This document shows positions 48,627-60,641 of a stretch of 64,000 bases of DNA, one piece after another. Source of the stretch: Prinsepia uniflora (lineage: Eukaryota > Streptophyta > Magnoliopsida > Rosales > Rosaceae). Location of the stretch: assembly GCA_032719365.1 (NCBI GenBank), contig CM064862.1, positions 86,299,180 to 86,363,179 of the forward strand, written 5' to 3'. How positions within the stretch are numbered: the first letter of the stretch is position 1; each line of letters begins with the position of its first letter. Both the position numbers and the translations under genes were made by a program. Below the pieces are notes generated by a model, which searched no databases, had not been told where the DNA came from, and was given only the letters and a program-made list of their open reading frames with translations.

Positions 48627-51600
48627 ATGATTAGTGGGTTGAAGCTGGACGAGGATCTTGGTCCCAATCGAGGAGACGACCACGTCCAAACAGACGATGA
48701 AGAAAACCAAGCACACAGAGTTTGCGATGAAGCCGACGCCGACGCCGACGCCGACGCCGAAGAAGATTCCGACATCGTCGTCAGAGTTCCTTCCAGAAAT
48801 GTGTCTCACAACTCCATGGATGTTACTACGCATGCATGGCCTCAAAGTTACTGGTAATTATCACGTATTTTCTAAACTGAACATCACTATAGCCAGCTAC
48901 ATGTGCTCTCTTCTTAGGTATATATATATAACTTTTATGTCGTATCGTGATTTTTTTTTTAAGGGGAACGATAATTTATTAGAATGACGTATAATTCGTT
49001 GCCATATATGAAAGTGGTCTCATTAATTAAAACTTTGCAAGGTCTTTCAATTTAGATTAAGAAAAAAGAATATCACGTGGTAGCCATTAGGAGAACAAAG
49101 AGTAGGATGCACTGGATAATGTATAAATTTGTTGTTGCAATACCTTTTTGGTTATTGTATCTCCATTCTTCAGGTTCAGGGTCATAAAAGCATTTATAGT
49201 AGAAGTACATGCCACTTTTTCAAGAAGTTTCTGAATTTCTTTTATAACTAGCTTAAGAAACAGTTTTAAATGTTTTCAGAAGCACCTTTTAAATAGAAAT
49301 GACCAAATTTTGAAAACAACAAAAAACTTTACCGTGTAAAATACACGACGAACGTGAGGTTAGATGACGGTAGTGGAAAGGCTTTTATATAAGTACGTGG
49401 ATTTAACTAATAGAAACTAGTAAGAACATTGATCGAGGTAATTTGGTTGGTGATATTTCTCTACGCTTGATTGGAAGAGGTTTCGTTTCAGATTGATTTC
49501 GCTCATTAATATACTTATAATCCTAATCTTTTGATCGAATTTGAATTTAAATTTTGTTTTGCTGATGTAATTATGTGTGACAGGCAATCGATAGATATGT
49601 ACACAAGTGTGACACCGCCGTCCCTAGGGTTTTTAGGGACGAGCTGGAATTCAATGGTGTCGATGTCTGCACTTGACAAGAGGAACGTCTCATTATCTGA
49701 TTCAGAATCGAGTGCAACAAGATTATTACTTGCTTCCCAAACAAGTTTAGACAAAGAAGTGTCTCCCCCATCCCCCAACATAGCTGCCAAATTTTCTCTC
49801 TACTCCTCCTGCGCCTCAAAATGCTCCTCCCTCGTGGAACTCCCTCCGCCAAAGGAGCGCTGCTGTTCATTTCCTCAATCTGTTCTCAACGGTGACAACA
49901 TAATTAACAATCAATCAATTAATTAAATTTCATGCCAACTAATTGGATTATTGAGACTAACATTTTCTTAATTATTTTAGGAATCAATGTCTTGTGTGGG
50001 ATAGGCCTTCTCACAACACCCTATGCAGTCAAGGAAGGAGGGTGGTTGAGCCTCATACTACTTGCATTCTATGGTGTCATCTGTTGCTACACTGGAATTT
50101 TGTTGAAGAGATGCTTGGAAAGCTGTCCCGGACTCCGAACGTACCCTGATATTGGCCAAGCTGCGTTTGGATCAGCCGGCCGTTTGTTCTTGTCTGTAAG
50201 TTTTACTTACGTTGTCAAACTATGAAGTTGATGAACTAAACGTTCCAGGACGTGACTTAAAAAATGCTGACACATTAGTTTTTGGTCATGCAGATAGTAT
50301 TGTATCTAGAACTATATGTAAGTACCGCTCCTCTACCTAAAATTTCCTACTTTATGTTTCAGAGTAAAACACCGATATTGTCATTCAGCATTGAAGATTT
50401 AAAGGTGAGCTTATATGTATGTGTAGGGTGCTTGTGTGGAGTTTTTGACAATGATGAGTGATAACTTGGCATCCGCATTTCCAGAAGCATATATCTCATT
50501 TGGTGGAATCCATCTTGATTGCCATCAAATCTTTGGGATTACAGCAACACTTATAATTCTTCCAACTGTATGGCTTCAAAACCTTAGTTTGCTCTCTTAC
50601 CTCTCAGGTTTCACATTCTCATCACTCCACACTCGAAATCATTTATTTAGATATCATAATGCTGGATATATATCAATCTAACTATATATTGTTTTCAGTT
50701 GGAGGAGTAGTTGCATCAATCATGGTAGCCCTTTGCCTTTTATGGGTTGGGGTTGTGAACCAAGTTGGATTTCATCACGGAGGAACAGCCTTAAACCTTT
50801 CGGATTTACCAGTCACAATCGGAATCTATGGCTTTGGCTTCGCTGGCCATTCGGTTTTCCCAAACATCTACACATCCATGAGAGAACCCTCACAATTTTC
50901 AGCAGTTCTAATAATCAGGTATCGACTGTCATGTGAATCTCTCGACCAATGTCACATTAAATTGACTTGTATGATTGGTATTATATATGTTCATCTGCTT
51001 CAGCGTTACATTCTGCTTCTTCCTATACACCGGAGTAGCAATCTGCGGCTTTCGGATGTTCGGAGACTCCATTCAATCTCAGTTCACTCTCAACATGCCC
51101 AAACAATTTGTTGCCTCTAAAATTGCAGTCTGGACAACAGTATGATTTAAGAAACTAATTTGAGTGCAGAAAAAAAACGCAATTATGATTGTGACATATT
51201 GTGTTGGCTATGCAGATTGTGAATCCAATGACGAAGTATGCTTTGACAATGACACCAGTGGCTTTGAGTGTAGAGGAACTCTTTCCTAAGGCTTGGACGG
51301 GATCCCATTGGGTTTCAATCTTCATTCGAACACTTCTTGTTTTATCGACTTTAGGCGTTGCGATGAGCTTTCCATTTTTCGGTATATAATTTCCTAATCA
51401 ATAGTTCCAATTTACACTCTAACAAGATAATATATTTGACTATCTTCAATGTTGGCTATCTCAATTGGACCTCAGGCTCTGTGATGGCATTGATTGGATC
51501 CTTAGTTGCAATGCTAGTGGTGAGTAATTTCTTGGATTTATTTTTACCCAATTAGATTGTATGAATTTCGTTGGTGAGTGAAATGTATTTTCTTGTTTTT

Positions 51601-51889
51601 TAACTGTGCCTTGACAGGCTGTTGTCTTCCCATGCCTGTGTTATCTAATGCTACTCAGAGGCAAATTAACCAAATTGCAGGTAAGCATGAATCAACCCAT
51701 TTTCGTAATCAGTTAGTACTAATTAAATTAAATTTGATAAATTATTTAAACGTGTTAGTCACAAAATGGAATAATTCTTGTTCTGGTTTTCAGATTACAA
51801 CTTCCATTTTGATCATCACGATGGGGTTGGTGTGCTCTATTATTGGAACGTATTCTGCAATTTCAAGAATTGCTCATCATATGGACTGA
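48627..51889 (+). CDS. Vacuolar amino-acid transporter, AVT1 family, eleven exons
   Basis: Exons read 48,627-48,853; 49,584-49,891; 49,981-50,195; 50,294-50,317; 50,427-50,607; 50,699-50,918; 51,004-51,139; 51,216-51,381; 51,476-51,519; 51,618-51,680; 51,794-51,889. All junctions are GT-AG and in phase, giving 559 residues, the usual AVT1 length. The N-terminus is acidic and cytosolic, with an Asp-Ala repeat (GACGCC)n and the family motif WPQSYWQSID. From residue ~180 begins the amino-acid/auxin permease fold: SVLNGINVLCGIGLLTTPYA, RTYPDIGQAAFGS, GIYGFGFAGHSVFPNIYTSM, FGDSIQSQFTLNMP and KYALTMTPVALSVEEL. About ten to eleven membrane spans. AVT1 proteins move neutral amino acids across the tonoplast. 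Exon 4 is a 24-nt microexon (IVLYLELY). The ATG is one codon after an in-frame GTG. Confidence 0.93.
48730..48760 (+). repeat. (GACGCC)n coding microsatellite in AVT1 exon 1
   Basis: Four to five GCCGAC units encode alternating Ala-Asp in the acidic cytosolic tail. The tract can vary in length without shifting the frame. Confidence 0.85.
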
Positions 51890-52843
51890 ATTCAATTACC
51901 TTGAATCCTACGTATTACTTGTTTCAGAACAATTTTCTTCAAATTTCCATTCAATATAATTAGAACGAGACTGAATAGATCATCGTTAATACAAATATAT
52001 ACAGAGCAATAGAAGGGTTGTAGCTTAGACCTTTCTTTGTATACAAAATATATGCATAGCTTAGACCTTTCTATGGACTATCTTATAGTCCTTTTTAAAT
52101 AGACGTGACGGTGACCATGCAATTCAATCTTTCTAAGGGAAAAAAAAAAACAAACAAAAAAAGGAAGAGCAGTCGTGCTCCTGGCCTCAGATTATTCACC
52201 ATAACATGTGCAACCGCCCTGGGCTTTACGTTACCTTACCATGACATTCACTACCTCAACACCGATCTTCGTTTTGTTTTATGTTGTTAACAGTCAACAT
52301 TTTAGACTATTCTAATTCATTGGTGGACGGAAGAAGGGGCAAGCAAGTAAGCAACGGGGGAGGGAGATGGGGTCCCCGGGGATCTTGGGGCCCACTAACT
52401 TATATATATATGTTATTACATAATAATATATCTAATATGTGTGTGTATATATATACATTTCATTAAGTTTATCAATATTTTTTAGTGAGTATTAATAGTT
52501 TGTTTGTTAGAAAATAAGTATGAAATTGATTCTAGTCCAACTAAGTATTTTTCTTTTCTTTATAATTTTGAAGTTGTAATTGATTTATTTATTAATCATT
52601 GCACTGTAATTTTCGTGTTTATAATTTCTTACTTTGTATTATATTTTCCCTATGTATGGATTCTATTAGAATTGTTTGAACTTATATTTAGTTAACATGT
52701 TTTTAGTTAAAAAAAAATCACAAAAGAAAATCAAATACAAATCGGGGTTTAACGATTTCAAAAGATAACAACTTGTCAATAACAATTATTAATGTAATAA
52801 ATTAGTTTTATAAATATAATACTTTAGAACTTTTAGTTAGTTT

Positions 52844-52871
52844 AATATGTGTATATATATATACACATATT
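52844..52871. repeat. Perfect 28-bp AT-rich palindrome
   Basis: AATATGTGTATATA joined to its own reverse complement with no spacer. It can form a cruciform; no gene context suggests a function. Confidence 0.85.
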
Positions 52872-53829
52872 AGAACCTTCAAATTACCTTGGTATAAATT
52901 ATGAGTTATATTATATTAGAAGTTTAAATATATTTTTTTCAGAAGTATTTTGTGGAAAGGATTTCTCTCAAATAATATCCCGATTATATCATTGGGGGCA
53001 AAAAGAGTCAATTGACCTTACGGTTGCACGAACTTCCTCCGTTGTACCAGATTGACCCCTAACCCTACTTAAAACTTGTCCTTCATTTCTCTCAATATTC
53101 AGTGCGGTGTATTTAATAGCGTTGCTTAGGTGCGCGCGCGAATCGACTAAGGTGCATAAGAGATTGATGATTCACCCAGACGTGCGCTTCACTGAGAAGG
53201 CGAGGGATAGGCAGGCTTAGTGTTTCTAGTACCAACGGCTGCCTTAAGCCTTAAGGTTAGTTCGCAACAAGATGAGTCTCTGAATTTTTCTGTAGATTTT
53301 CAACATTGACCGACAACATTTGGTTTTAATTTGTTTTTAAAAAAGCTATATGTTTGATGAACTCTTCAGCCTTCCCATTACTGTTTGAAATGGTTGTTTC
53401 TCAACCAAGTTCTATTAACTATTAAATTATTGACAATACTTACCTCCCACCCGGGTGACACCCTTTTAATTTATTGAAATGTCTTTGAACATATATCATA
53501 ATCACAACCATTTATTCTCTAAATTATCATTTTAGAATGTTGTTTAGTGCTTCATATATATCAACTAAGCAGACAGTTCACCATGAAGATCTTAATTTTT
53601 ACCAAAATCGTTGATTTATTTCATCCATGTGAATAACTAATGACCTCCAATCTTCTATATTTTTTACGAACATAATCTTAGCATGATAATTCATAGAATA
53701 AACAGTTCCGGTTATAATATATGTACAAAAATAATTTGATAAATCGAAATGATAGTACGAAAAGATACCATCCGAATGGAAAGTAAGTATTATCTTAGAT
53801 TATTAATATATTAAATCTCTGTTTTTTCA

Positions 53830-54010
53830 TTTTTGTAGGGAACTGATCCCATTTGTTGGCTGTCCATCATCCCCTAGGTAAATTTATAAATTTCGCCCTA
53901 CAATATTGTAACGAACTAATCCCATTTAACGGCTATCCATCATCCCCTACTTAAATTTTTAATTAATCTCCTTTTTCTAGGGAACTAATCCCTTAATACG
54001 GATATCCTAA
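53830..54010. repeat. Three diverged ~70-bp tandem copies
   Basis: Each copy starts GGAACT(G/A)ATCCC or CGAACTAATCCC; the first two continue with GGCTGTCCATCATCCCC or CGGCTATCCATCATCCCC, the third is shortened. Unrelated to the other repeats here. Confidence 0.6.
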
Positions 54011-55675
54011 ACCTGATGAGGATCGCTATTTGAATACATTTAATTAGCCATATGGTTTGAAATATTTCATATGATAGTAAATGTGATAGTCAATTTGTTC
54101 ACCAAAAATTAATACAATTTAAAATAACATTCATATAAGGTGATTTAATTTATTTACATGTTATCCCTTATCATGCGCATTCAAATATTATTGCTCAAAC
54201 TGAATTATAGCAATTATGTTAAAACAAAACAAAAATTTAAATTAATAATGCAATCACGTTATATATATATATTAACAATCTAGTTATAATTTGTCCCAAA
54301 TAATAATTATTTTTAATTCACACAAAATAATTAAAAAAATTACTTTTTGATCCTCCGAAAAAAAAAAATTATGAGTCTGCCAGTGTTCTAATTTATAAAT
54401 AGCTGATTCTTACTCAAGACTATTAGGGTATCCTAAGACATGCCACATGCCGAAGTACCCTAAATTTGTAGGACCAAAAGAAAAGAGGGGGCACCCTTAA
54501 TATCATGTGCTAGCTGTCCATTGTAGAGCCTCACAGAGGAGAGAGCACCTCCGGCCCTACGAGAGGTAAAGCCACCAGTCATGTGCAGTCCCCCTTAAAA
54601 TAAAAATTCATCTTCTTCCAACCAACAACAAGAAGAGGGTTGGTCCCATACCTTTAACACGAGGGTGCGGTGTGCCATCATCAAATATCAGAGAGTTTTG
54701 GCCTCCTCCTTCATCATGGCATATTTCAAAGCTAGAAGAAAAAAAAAATTAAAATTATACAGTCAAGTCAACTTTTAGTATGAATCATGGGATCCTTTTG
54801 GATCAGACAGAGCCCTTGGTATGTGAATCATTGGATCCTCATTAAACTAGGTAGATATTTTTCTAGAAGCCATTGTCTACTTACTTGTCTAGTTACTTTT
54901 GATCTGCTTGGTATAGTTCAAATTCAACTCTTGTTTGCCTCACTTTTGTCTCCTATTACTTAACAAGTAACAAATTATTACTAATAAGATTGGTGAGCTA
55001 ATCATCGTTAATTACTTTAAATTAATTGATAACTTTAAGTTTTGACTCGTATTTAACTAGTTAAAAATTAGTATCACAGAAAAAAAATTGTGTTAATTAA
55101 CTTTTTGAATTTTGTATAAAAATTAGATTGATATACTAATGTGATCGTCACATTGTCACATAATATTATTAATTTACATTTGACGACGTTATTAATAAAG
55201 CCCCACATTCATGCATAACATAGGTAGGCTACCACAACGAAGACTTGATCATGCAAATGACCAATGACATGGAAATGGAATGCTTCTTCAAAACTACATA
55301 AAGAATTAACATGAACCAAACTATACAAAAATAAAGTTGCCTGATGTGATGCAAATTTGATGTAACCGTAAGACGACATCGTTTCCTGGTACCCTAGTGC
55401 CCTAGGCTCGTATTCTTTTAGGTATTGACCTCACCATGTGTTCTAGTTCTTTTTGCTGCAAAGCCTGCAAGAACAACTGAGAAAGTGAAGCTTCTTTGAT
55501 CTTTCTTTGCTTTCAAATTTCATCAGAATCAAATTCACTCTTTTCACTCTCTGTCCCCAAAACAAAGGGCACTCCACATTCTTCTCATTTAATACATACA
55601 TACCTTTCACTCCCGCCCACATTTTCCCATTTCAATTCAATCTCCTCCCTTTATTAATTAATTTAATTCTCCACC

Positions 55676-56016
55676 ATGAAACCCTGCATTTTCTGCAACT
55701 CCAAACCCAACCCATCTCTACAGTTTCGATCTTACCTCATTTTCTGCTCTGCCACTTTCCTCATTTGCTTCGCTTACCCCACCCTATGCTCCTCCCACTC
55801 TCCACCGCTCGTTTTGCCCCTCAAAACCCAGAAAATCCCATCCGTGTCCCTCCCCAAATCCCCAAATAAGCTCCCTTTCCATCACAATGTGACTCTCACA
55901 GTCTCCGTCACAGTGGGTACGCCTCCGCAGAACGTTTCGATGGTTATCGACACCGGAAGCGAGCTCTCCTGGCTTCATTGCAACAGAACTGGGAATTTCA
56001 ACTCCACATTTGACCC
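55676..56016 (+). pseudogene. PCS1-like aspartic protease, first third only, cut by T2
   Basis: Starts MKPCIFCNSKP, with a hydrophobic signal-anchor at about residues 24-45, a VLPLKTQKIP propeptide segment, then VTLTVSVTVGTPPQNVSMVI, the first catalytic motif DTGSELSW at 92-99, and LHCNRTGNFNSTFDP. This is the N-terminus of plant A1 aspartic proteases close to Arabidopsis PCS1, a pro-survival endoplasmic-reticulum protease. Family members run ~430-450 residues with a second DTG/DSG lobe, absent here. After STFDP the frame continues without family similarity to a stop at 56,159-56,161, because the T2 LTR begins at about 56,017 (gaccc|TGTTGATGC). The rest of the gene may lie beyond T2, past 64,000. 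Confidence 0.82.
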
Positions 56017-56704
56017 TGTTGATGCAAGAAATGGATCAACCTACTCCTGCCTCGCTGAGCTTCCTTCGCGATCCCCCTCGAAATATTGTGGCCTGCACAG
56101 GAAGAGGGTAAATGCAAAGGGACACCGGTGTGATGCCGGCCGAACAGTCTCCGATGCCTAAGTTAGTTAGGTAGAAGGGTACTGTTGTAATTTAGACAGC
56201 ATGAGGGCAAGATTGTCATTACCTTTTGGAGGGGTATGTCCTTGTATTTATAGTAGCATTGAATGTGTTTGTTGGTGTTTGTCAATGTGGGATAAATGTT
56301 GCTGCCCCTGGGAGCTGACAGGTGTCTATGGTGGTCCCGGGTAGCAGTTGTGACTTGTTGGTAAGCCTGGCCGACCAGATTTGTTCGTCTTAGGTGATTC
56401 TGGGCTTTATTGGCGTGAGGCTTGCCCGGGGTTGGTAGAGCGGGGACAGGTCTGATCAGTTTTGGACCTTTAACCAGGCCGACCAGTTTGGGTATGAACA
56501 GAAGTCCCCCAAGTCGTTGACTGAGGTGGATTGCCTCGGTTGAGGGCTTGTATTATGCTTGTCGGCCTGTTCTGGTGCGTAGTATGCTAGTCCCCAGTCC
56601 CCCAAGCCCTTGACAGAGGAGAAAAAACGAAGGATGGGAGTTTAAAACTGGCGTCGGACAGGTGTACGTGGGTGGTCCGATCGGCCTAGGGGTGCCCTGC
56701 AGGC

Positions 56705-57400
56705 CGACCACCTTGATCGACCAGCCTGCGCAGGACCTTGCACGATGAGGTGACCGATCGGCCTAGGGGGTACCCTGAAGGCCGATCCCATGTCACGTGG
56801 TGCCCAAGGTGAAGGGTGTCACCTTGGTCGGTCAGCTTGCGCAGGACCTTGCACGATGAGGTGACCGATCGGCCTAGGGGGTACCCCTGAAGGCCGATCA
56901 CATGTCACGTGGTGCCAAGGTGAAGGGATGTCACCCTTGGTCGGTCAGCTTGCGCAGGACCTTGCACGATGAGGTGACCGATCGGCCTAGGGGGGTACCC
57001 TGAAGGCCGATCACATGTCACTTGGTGCCAAGGTGAAGGATGTCACCTTGGTCGGTCAGCTGGCGCAGGACCTTGCACGATGAGTTGACCGATCGGCCTA
57101 GGTGGTACCCTGAAGGCCGATCACATGTCACTTGGTGCCAAGGTGAAGGATGTCACCTTGGTCGGTCAGCTGGCGCAGGACCTTGCACGATGAGGTGACC
57201 GATCGGCCTAGGGGGTACCCTGAAGGCCGATCACATGTCACTGGAGGTGAAGGATGTCACCTTGGTCGTCAGCTGGCGCAGGACCTTGCACGATGAGGTG
57301 ACCGATCGGCCTAGGGGGTACCCTGAAGGCCGATCACATGTCACTTGGTGCCAAGGTGAAGGATGTCACCTTGGTCGGTCAGCTGGCGCAGGACCTTACA
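56705..57400. repeat. ~110-bp tandem repeat array in the T2 LTR, six copies plus part
   Basis: CAGGACCTTGCACGATGAG recurs at 56,731, 56,842, 56,955, 57,066, 57,176 and 57,279, with CAGGACCTTACATCAC closing at 57,389. Periods are 111, 113, 111, 110, 103 and 110. Each unit holds two inverted repeats: GATCGGCC...GGCCGATC around a GGTACC core, and CCAAGGTGA...TCACCTTGG. Differences between copies are few, so the array is recent or homogenised. Confidence 0.92.
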
Positions 57401-57530
57401 TCACCTTGTAGTGCGGTTTAAATGCGCGTGCAAATCGAGGTGACCCTTCCGCTTATCGAGGTCGAGGTGACGGTTGGGCTGGCCGACCATGGTAATAACG
57501 GCTAGTTTTGTAACCATGGTTAGAATTGGC

Positions 57531-57541
57531 TAGTATAAAAG
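57531..57541 (+). promoter_or_regulatory. TATA box of the T2 antisense gene
   Basis: AGTATAAAAGTAG lies ~150 bases before a good splice donor (CACG|GTACGTAAAC at 57,689) whose matching acceptor (TTTGTAG) ends at 57,857, right before the antisense ORF's ATG. This suggests an LTR-edge promoter with a spliced 5' leader. Inferred from sequence only. Confidence 0.5.
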
Positions 57542-57857
57542 TAGTGGAGCCAAATTCACTTTTTACTTTGTGCGTCCAAGTGAATTTGAGTGTTCGTTAG
57601 AGAAGTGCAAAAGCGATTTCCGGCTAGGCAAGGCGATTTTCGAACAAGCTTCACGGCGGTGCTCACGGCGACTTCCAAGCAAAACACGGTACGTAAACCT
57701 TTGACCTTGTGATTTTGGATTCAAAGTTTGTCTTTTGCAAGAACATGGGATGAACACAGATGCATGTTTGTCCCGTGGTTTCTAGATCCGATAGGTCGGC
57801 CAGTAAGGATAGTCGCGTTGTTTCCCATTCTTAGGAAGGTTTTTTATATATTTGTAG

Positions 57858-60641
57858 ATGGTGTCTGAAGATTATCAAGGCACGGACGCCCGGTCTGGAA
57901 ATGCCTTCGAGGATGATTCAACGGCTTCGGCCGCTTCTGTCTGACACACGGTTGAGGACGAGTGGGTCGGCTTCAACTTCAGGGACATCTCGGCCAGAGT
58001 GAATCTGAGGTCGCAGGCGGAGGAAGATAAGGATCTGGAGGAGGAGCTTGAAAAAGCTTTTGCCCAGATTCCAGACGAGGCTGTTTCGGCCATTGGTGAG
58101 GCCGAACAGTTGATCGTTGATGTAGATTCTGTGGGGCAGACCGATGTTTTTGAAGGCATTCCCCTCGTATCTGGCCGGTCGAGAGAAAAGGAAGCTGTGG
58201 GGACAAGCGATCAAGATGCGACATCCAGGCCGATGTTGATTGAGATTGATGTGGATAATGCGATGAAGCAGGTGACCGTTGCGACATCCGTCTATCACAT
58301 TGATCGTCAGCTGAGTACGATCAAATGGGATGATATTCAGGCCTACCGAGAGGCGTTTCACGTGCCCGATTCGGTGGTGATGAGGCTAGTCGGGGATACG
58401 GACATGCCGAGTGATCCACCGGAACCCTGGACGACCTTCCACCCAGACGTCTTCACACACGGAGTCGTCCTGCCCCTCCATCCTTGGGTGCAACGGATGG
58501 TTGCCCAGGTTGGCGTTGCCCTCGGTCAGATCAACCCCAACACCTGGATTGCCCTGACGGGTGTGTACACGGCCTTCAAGCTGGCCGGGAAAGGAGAGCC
58601 GTCTTGGGGGCACATAAATTACCTCTACCAGTTTAGAAGGGATAAAACGGGGTGGATTTATGTGGAGGCTCGAGATAGGAAGACCCGGGGGCCGTTCATA
58701 TGGGACATGCCCACATCGCAAAAGGCATGGAAACACCGTTTTGTGTTGGTTTGTGGAGACTGGGAGGGGTCCTACCTAACCGACCAAGATAGGAGAATTC
58801 CGAGGAATTATCAGTCAAAAGGTGTGACTAGTGTTAGGCTTGGAGGTCGGCTAGGGATTGTTGTTTGTTTGTTGTTTTCGTAGGTCGTGGCTAATGTGTC
58901 TTTGTTTTGTTTTTGTTTTTTTTTTTGCAGAGGTGTTCAAGTGTCCGAGCGTGACCGACCAGGAAAAAACTGACTGTGTAGAACTGTTCGAGAGGCTTGA
59001 CCGAACAGAAAGGAGTAGGGATTTCTTGCGACTTCCCCAGAATTTGCTGAAGGTCGGCCTGATATCGGAACTTCGTAAGTATCGACTCACCAGGCCGTGT
59101 GTAAGTGTTGGCTGGCCTGGATAAGTGACCGATTTTTTGTTTATTTTTTTTGTGCAGCTCCTCCGGACTACGTGCTTGCTGCGGCCACCCAGTGCTCGAA
59201 CCGAATGGCCAAGATCCAAGAGATAATGAAGCAGGCCGAGGATGCGAAGGCCGAGGCTCAGAAAGCTGGGGCGTCATCCCGAGTGGACTTCAGGCAGCCG
59301 CTGAAGACAAAGTCTTCGGCCCGAGTGAAACCGAGGCTGCAGATAGCCGGGGGGTCCAGTCAAGCCGGGGAACAGCCGGCAACTGATGTGGATGAAGCAA
59401 CGCTGGAGCCCCTTGAGCCCTTATTCTCAAGTCCCCCTGCGTCGGCCGGTGAGAAGAGGAAGGCGGTGCTCGGCAGTTCTCCGGTCGTCATCGAAATTGA
59501 TGATGCGGCCGAGCAGAGGAGAAAGTTTGTGGCCGAGGCTCGACTAAAGAAGAAGAAGAAACTGGCCGAGAGGAAGGAAAACAAGGATGACGAGGAGCCG
59601 GCCGAGAGAAAGCGGCAGAAGAGGCAGGCCGAGGTGGAGACCCTGGAACAGGTGAGGAACATGGTCGTGCCGTCGCAGACCTCCCTGTTGGCTGGCCGAC
59701 AGGTGCTGAAGAAGCTAAAAAGGCCGACGCTGGACCTCGTCGATCAAGTCATACTTCGTCAATGCGGAAGGGGAGCCGGACCTTGGTCAGGACGACTGAG
59801 GTGGATGATAGTTGGCGGCACCTGAGCACGGCCTTCCATCCCTCGCAGCTGGACTTTATGAACACGGTGGTCCGGGGGTCCCAATATGAGTTGGGTGAAA
59901 TAGCCGAAGTGCAGCCGAGGGACTTTGCCGACCGTTGTGACAAGACCATGCGGCTTGGCTCTCATGTAAGTTTCTGTTTCACCTTTTTGTTGTTATTATC
60001 TTTGTTTTTGGGACTAATGCGGCCTGTGATTTGTGCAGTTTCTTGGAGAAGTGTTCTCGACCTTCCGCCATGCCAGCAACCTCAGGCAGCAAGCCTTGGA
60101 TATGAAACGAGAAGTGGAAGGGAGGGAGCACGCCTTGGCCGGCAATCAAAGACTGTTCAACCAGGCGCTCGAGGCCAAGGCGGAGCTTGAGCTGAAGGTA
60201 AAGGCCCTGGAGGTGGAAGCAGCTGCGAGGGCCGAAGAGGCGAGGCGGGTCCAAGCCGAGCTGGAAGAGTCCAGGGCAAGGTTGGCTGAGCAGGAGTCGG
60301 CCAATGCGAGACTAGCCGAGCAGTTGATCTCGGCCAAAAAGGTGGGGATAGAGGAATATAAGGCTTCTCAGGAATGCGAGAAGACCTTCATGAAGTTCGG
60401 GGCTGCCTTGGAGGATGGCTTCTACAAGTTGTTGCTGTCTAACCCGGGGGTCTCCATTGCCTTCCCCTGGCTCAAGTCCCCGCCGAGGGTTGAGGATTAC
60501 CTGGACGATGACGGGAATCCTCTGCCCGATGAAGAGGAGGATCTGGAGTCCGATGAGGCCGACCAAGCTGAGGCTGAGAAGATAGGCAGTCCGCATGCCG
60601 AAGATGAAGAAACGACCGAGCTGGGTGGCGACGGCCAGTAG
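57858..60641 (+). pseudogene. Spliced antisense gene of T2 (gypsy-type transposon domain plus coiled coil)
   Basis: Exons by eye: 57,858-58,821, 58,931-59,074, 59,158-59,965, 60,039-60,641, all GT-AG. The first ~320 residues include WTTFHPDVFTHGVVLPLHPW and WIALTGVYTAFKLAGKGEPS, which resemble the plant 'putative gypsy type transposon' domain (Pfam PF04195 as I recall). Then come a Lys/Arg/Glu-rich linker, a long coiled coil (EGREHALAGNQRLFNQALEA) and an acidic tail (PLPDEEEDLESDEADQ). The ATG immediately follows a splice acceptor. Lesions: TGA at 57,942 and a frameshift at ~59,757. The same gene, decayed, is in T1. Its role in the element is unknown; possibilities include a gag-independent accessory or chromatin factor. 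Confidence 0.75.

Larger units (their letters stand above)
51890..55675. other. AT-rich intergenic DNA between AVT1 and the protease gene
   Basis: No supported gene in 3.8 kb. Contents: a perfect 28-bp palindrome at 52,844-52,871; a run of microsatellite-like TATATATATA; three diverged ~70-bp copies starting GAACT(G/A)ATCCC at ~53,840, 53,913 and 53,981; a CG-rich stretch (GGTGCGCGCGCGAATCG) at ~53,131. The last ~150 bases are a pyrimidine-rich leader to the protease ATG. Confidence 0.6.
56017..57558 (-). repeat. 3' LTR of T2 (boundaries approximate)
   Basis: The left end is placed at TGTTGATGC (56,017), where protease coding similarity stops. The right end is placed at AATTCA|CTTTTTACTTTG (57,558), where a pyrimidine run would be the minus-strand polypurine tract; an alternative end is near 57,686. 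It contains CAGAAGTCCCCCAAGTCGTTGACTGAGG-like motifs typical of Tat LTRs (~56,500 and ~56,605) and the 110-bp array. Only one LTR is in the window, so the ends cannot be checked by alignment. Confidence 0.5.

Noticed and set aside
52160..53060. Several 60-70-residue ORFs after AVT1
   Set aside because: AT-rich random ORFs dominated by Ile/Tyr/Phe codons, with no similarity I recognise.
56017..56161. Protease coding sequence continuing to the stop at 56,161
   Set aside because: Residues after STFDP do not resemble the A1 protease family, and the sequence fits the end of an LTR.
56705..57400. CRISPR-like array
   Set aside because: Units are contiguous with no unique spacers, lie in a plant retrotransposon LTR, and are ~110 bp long.
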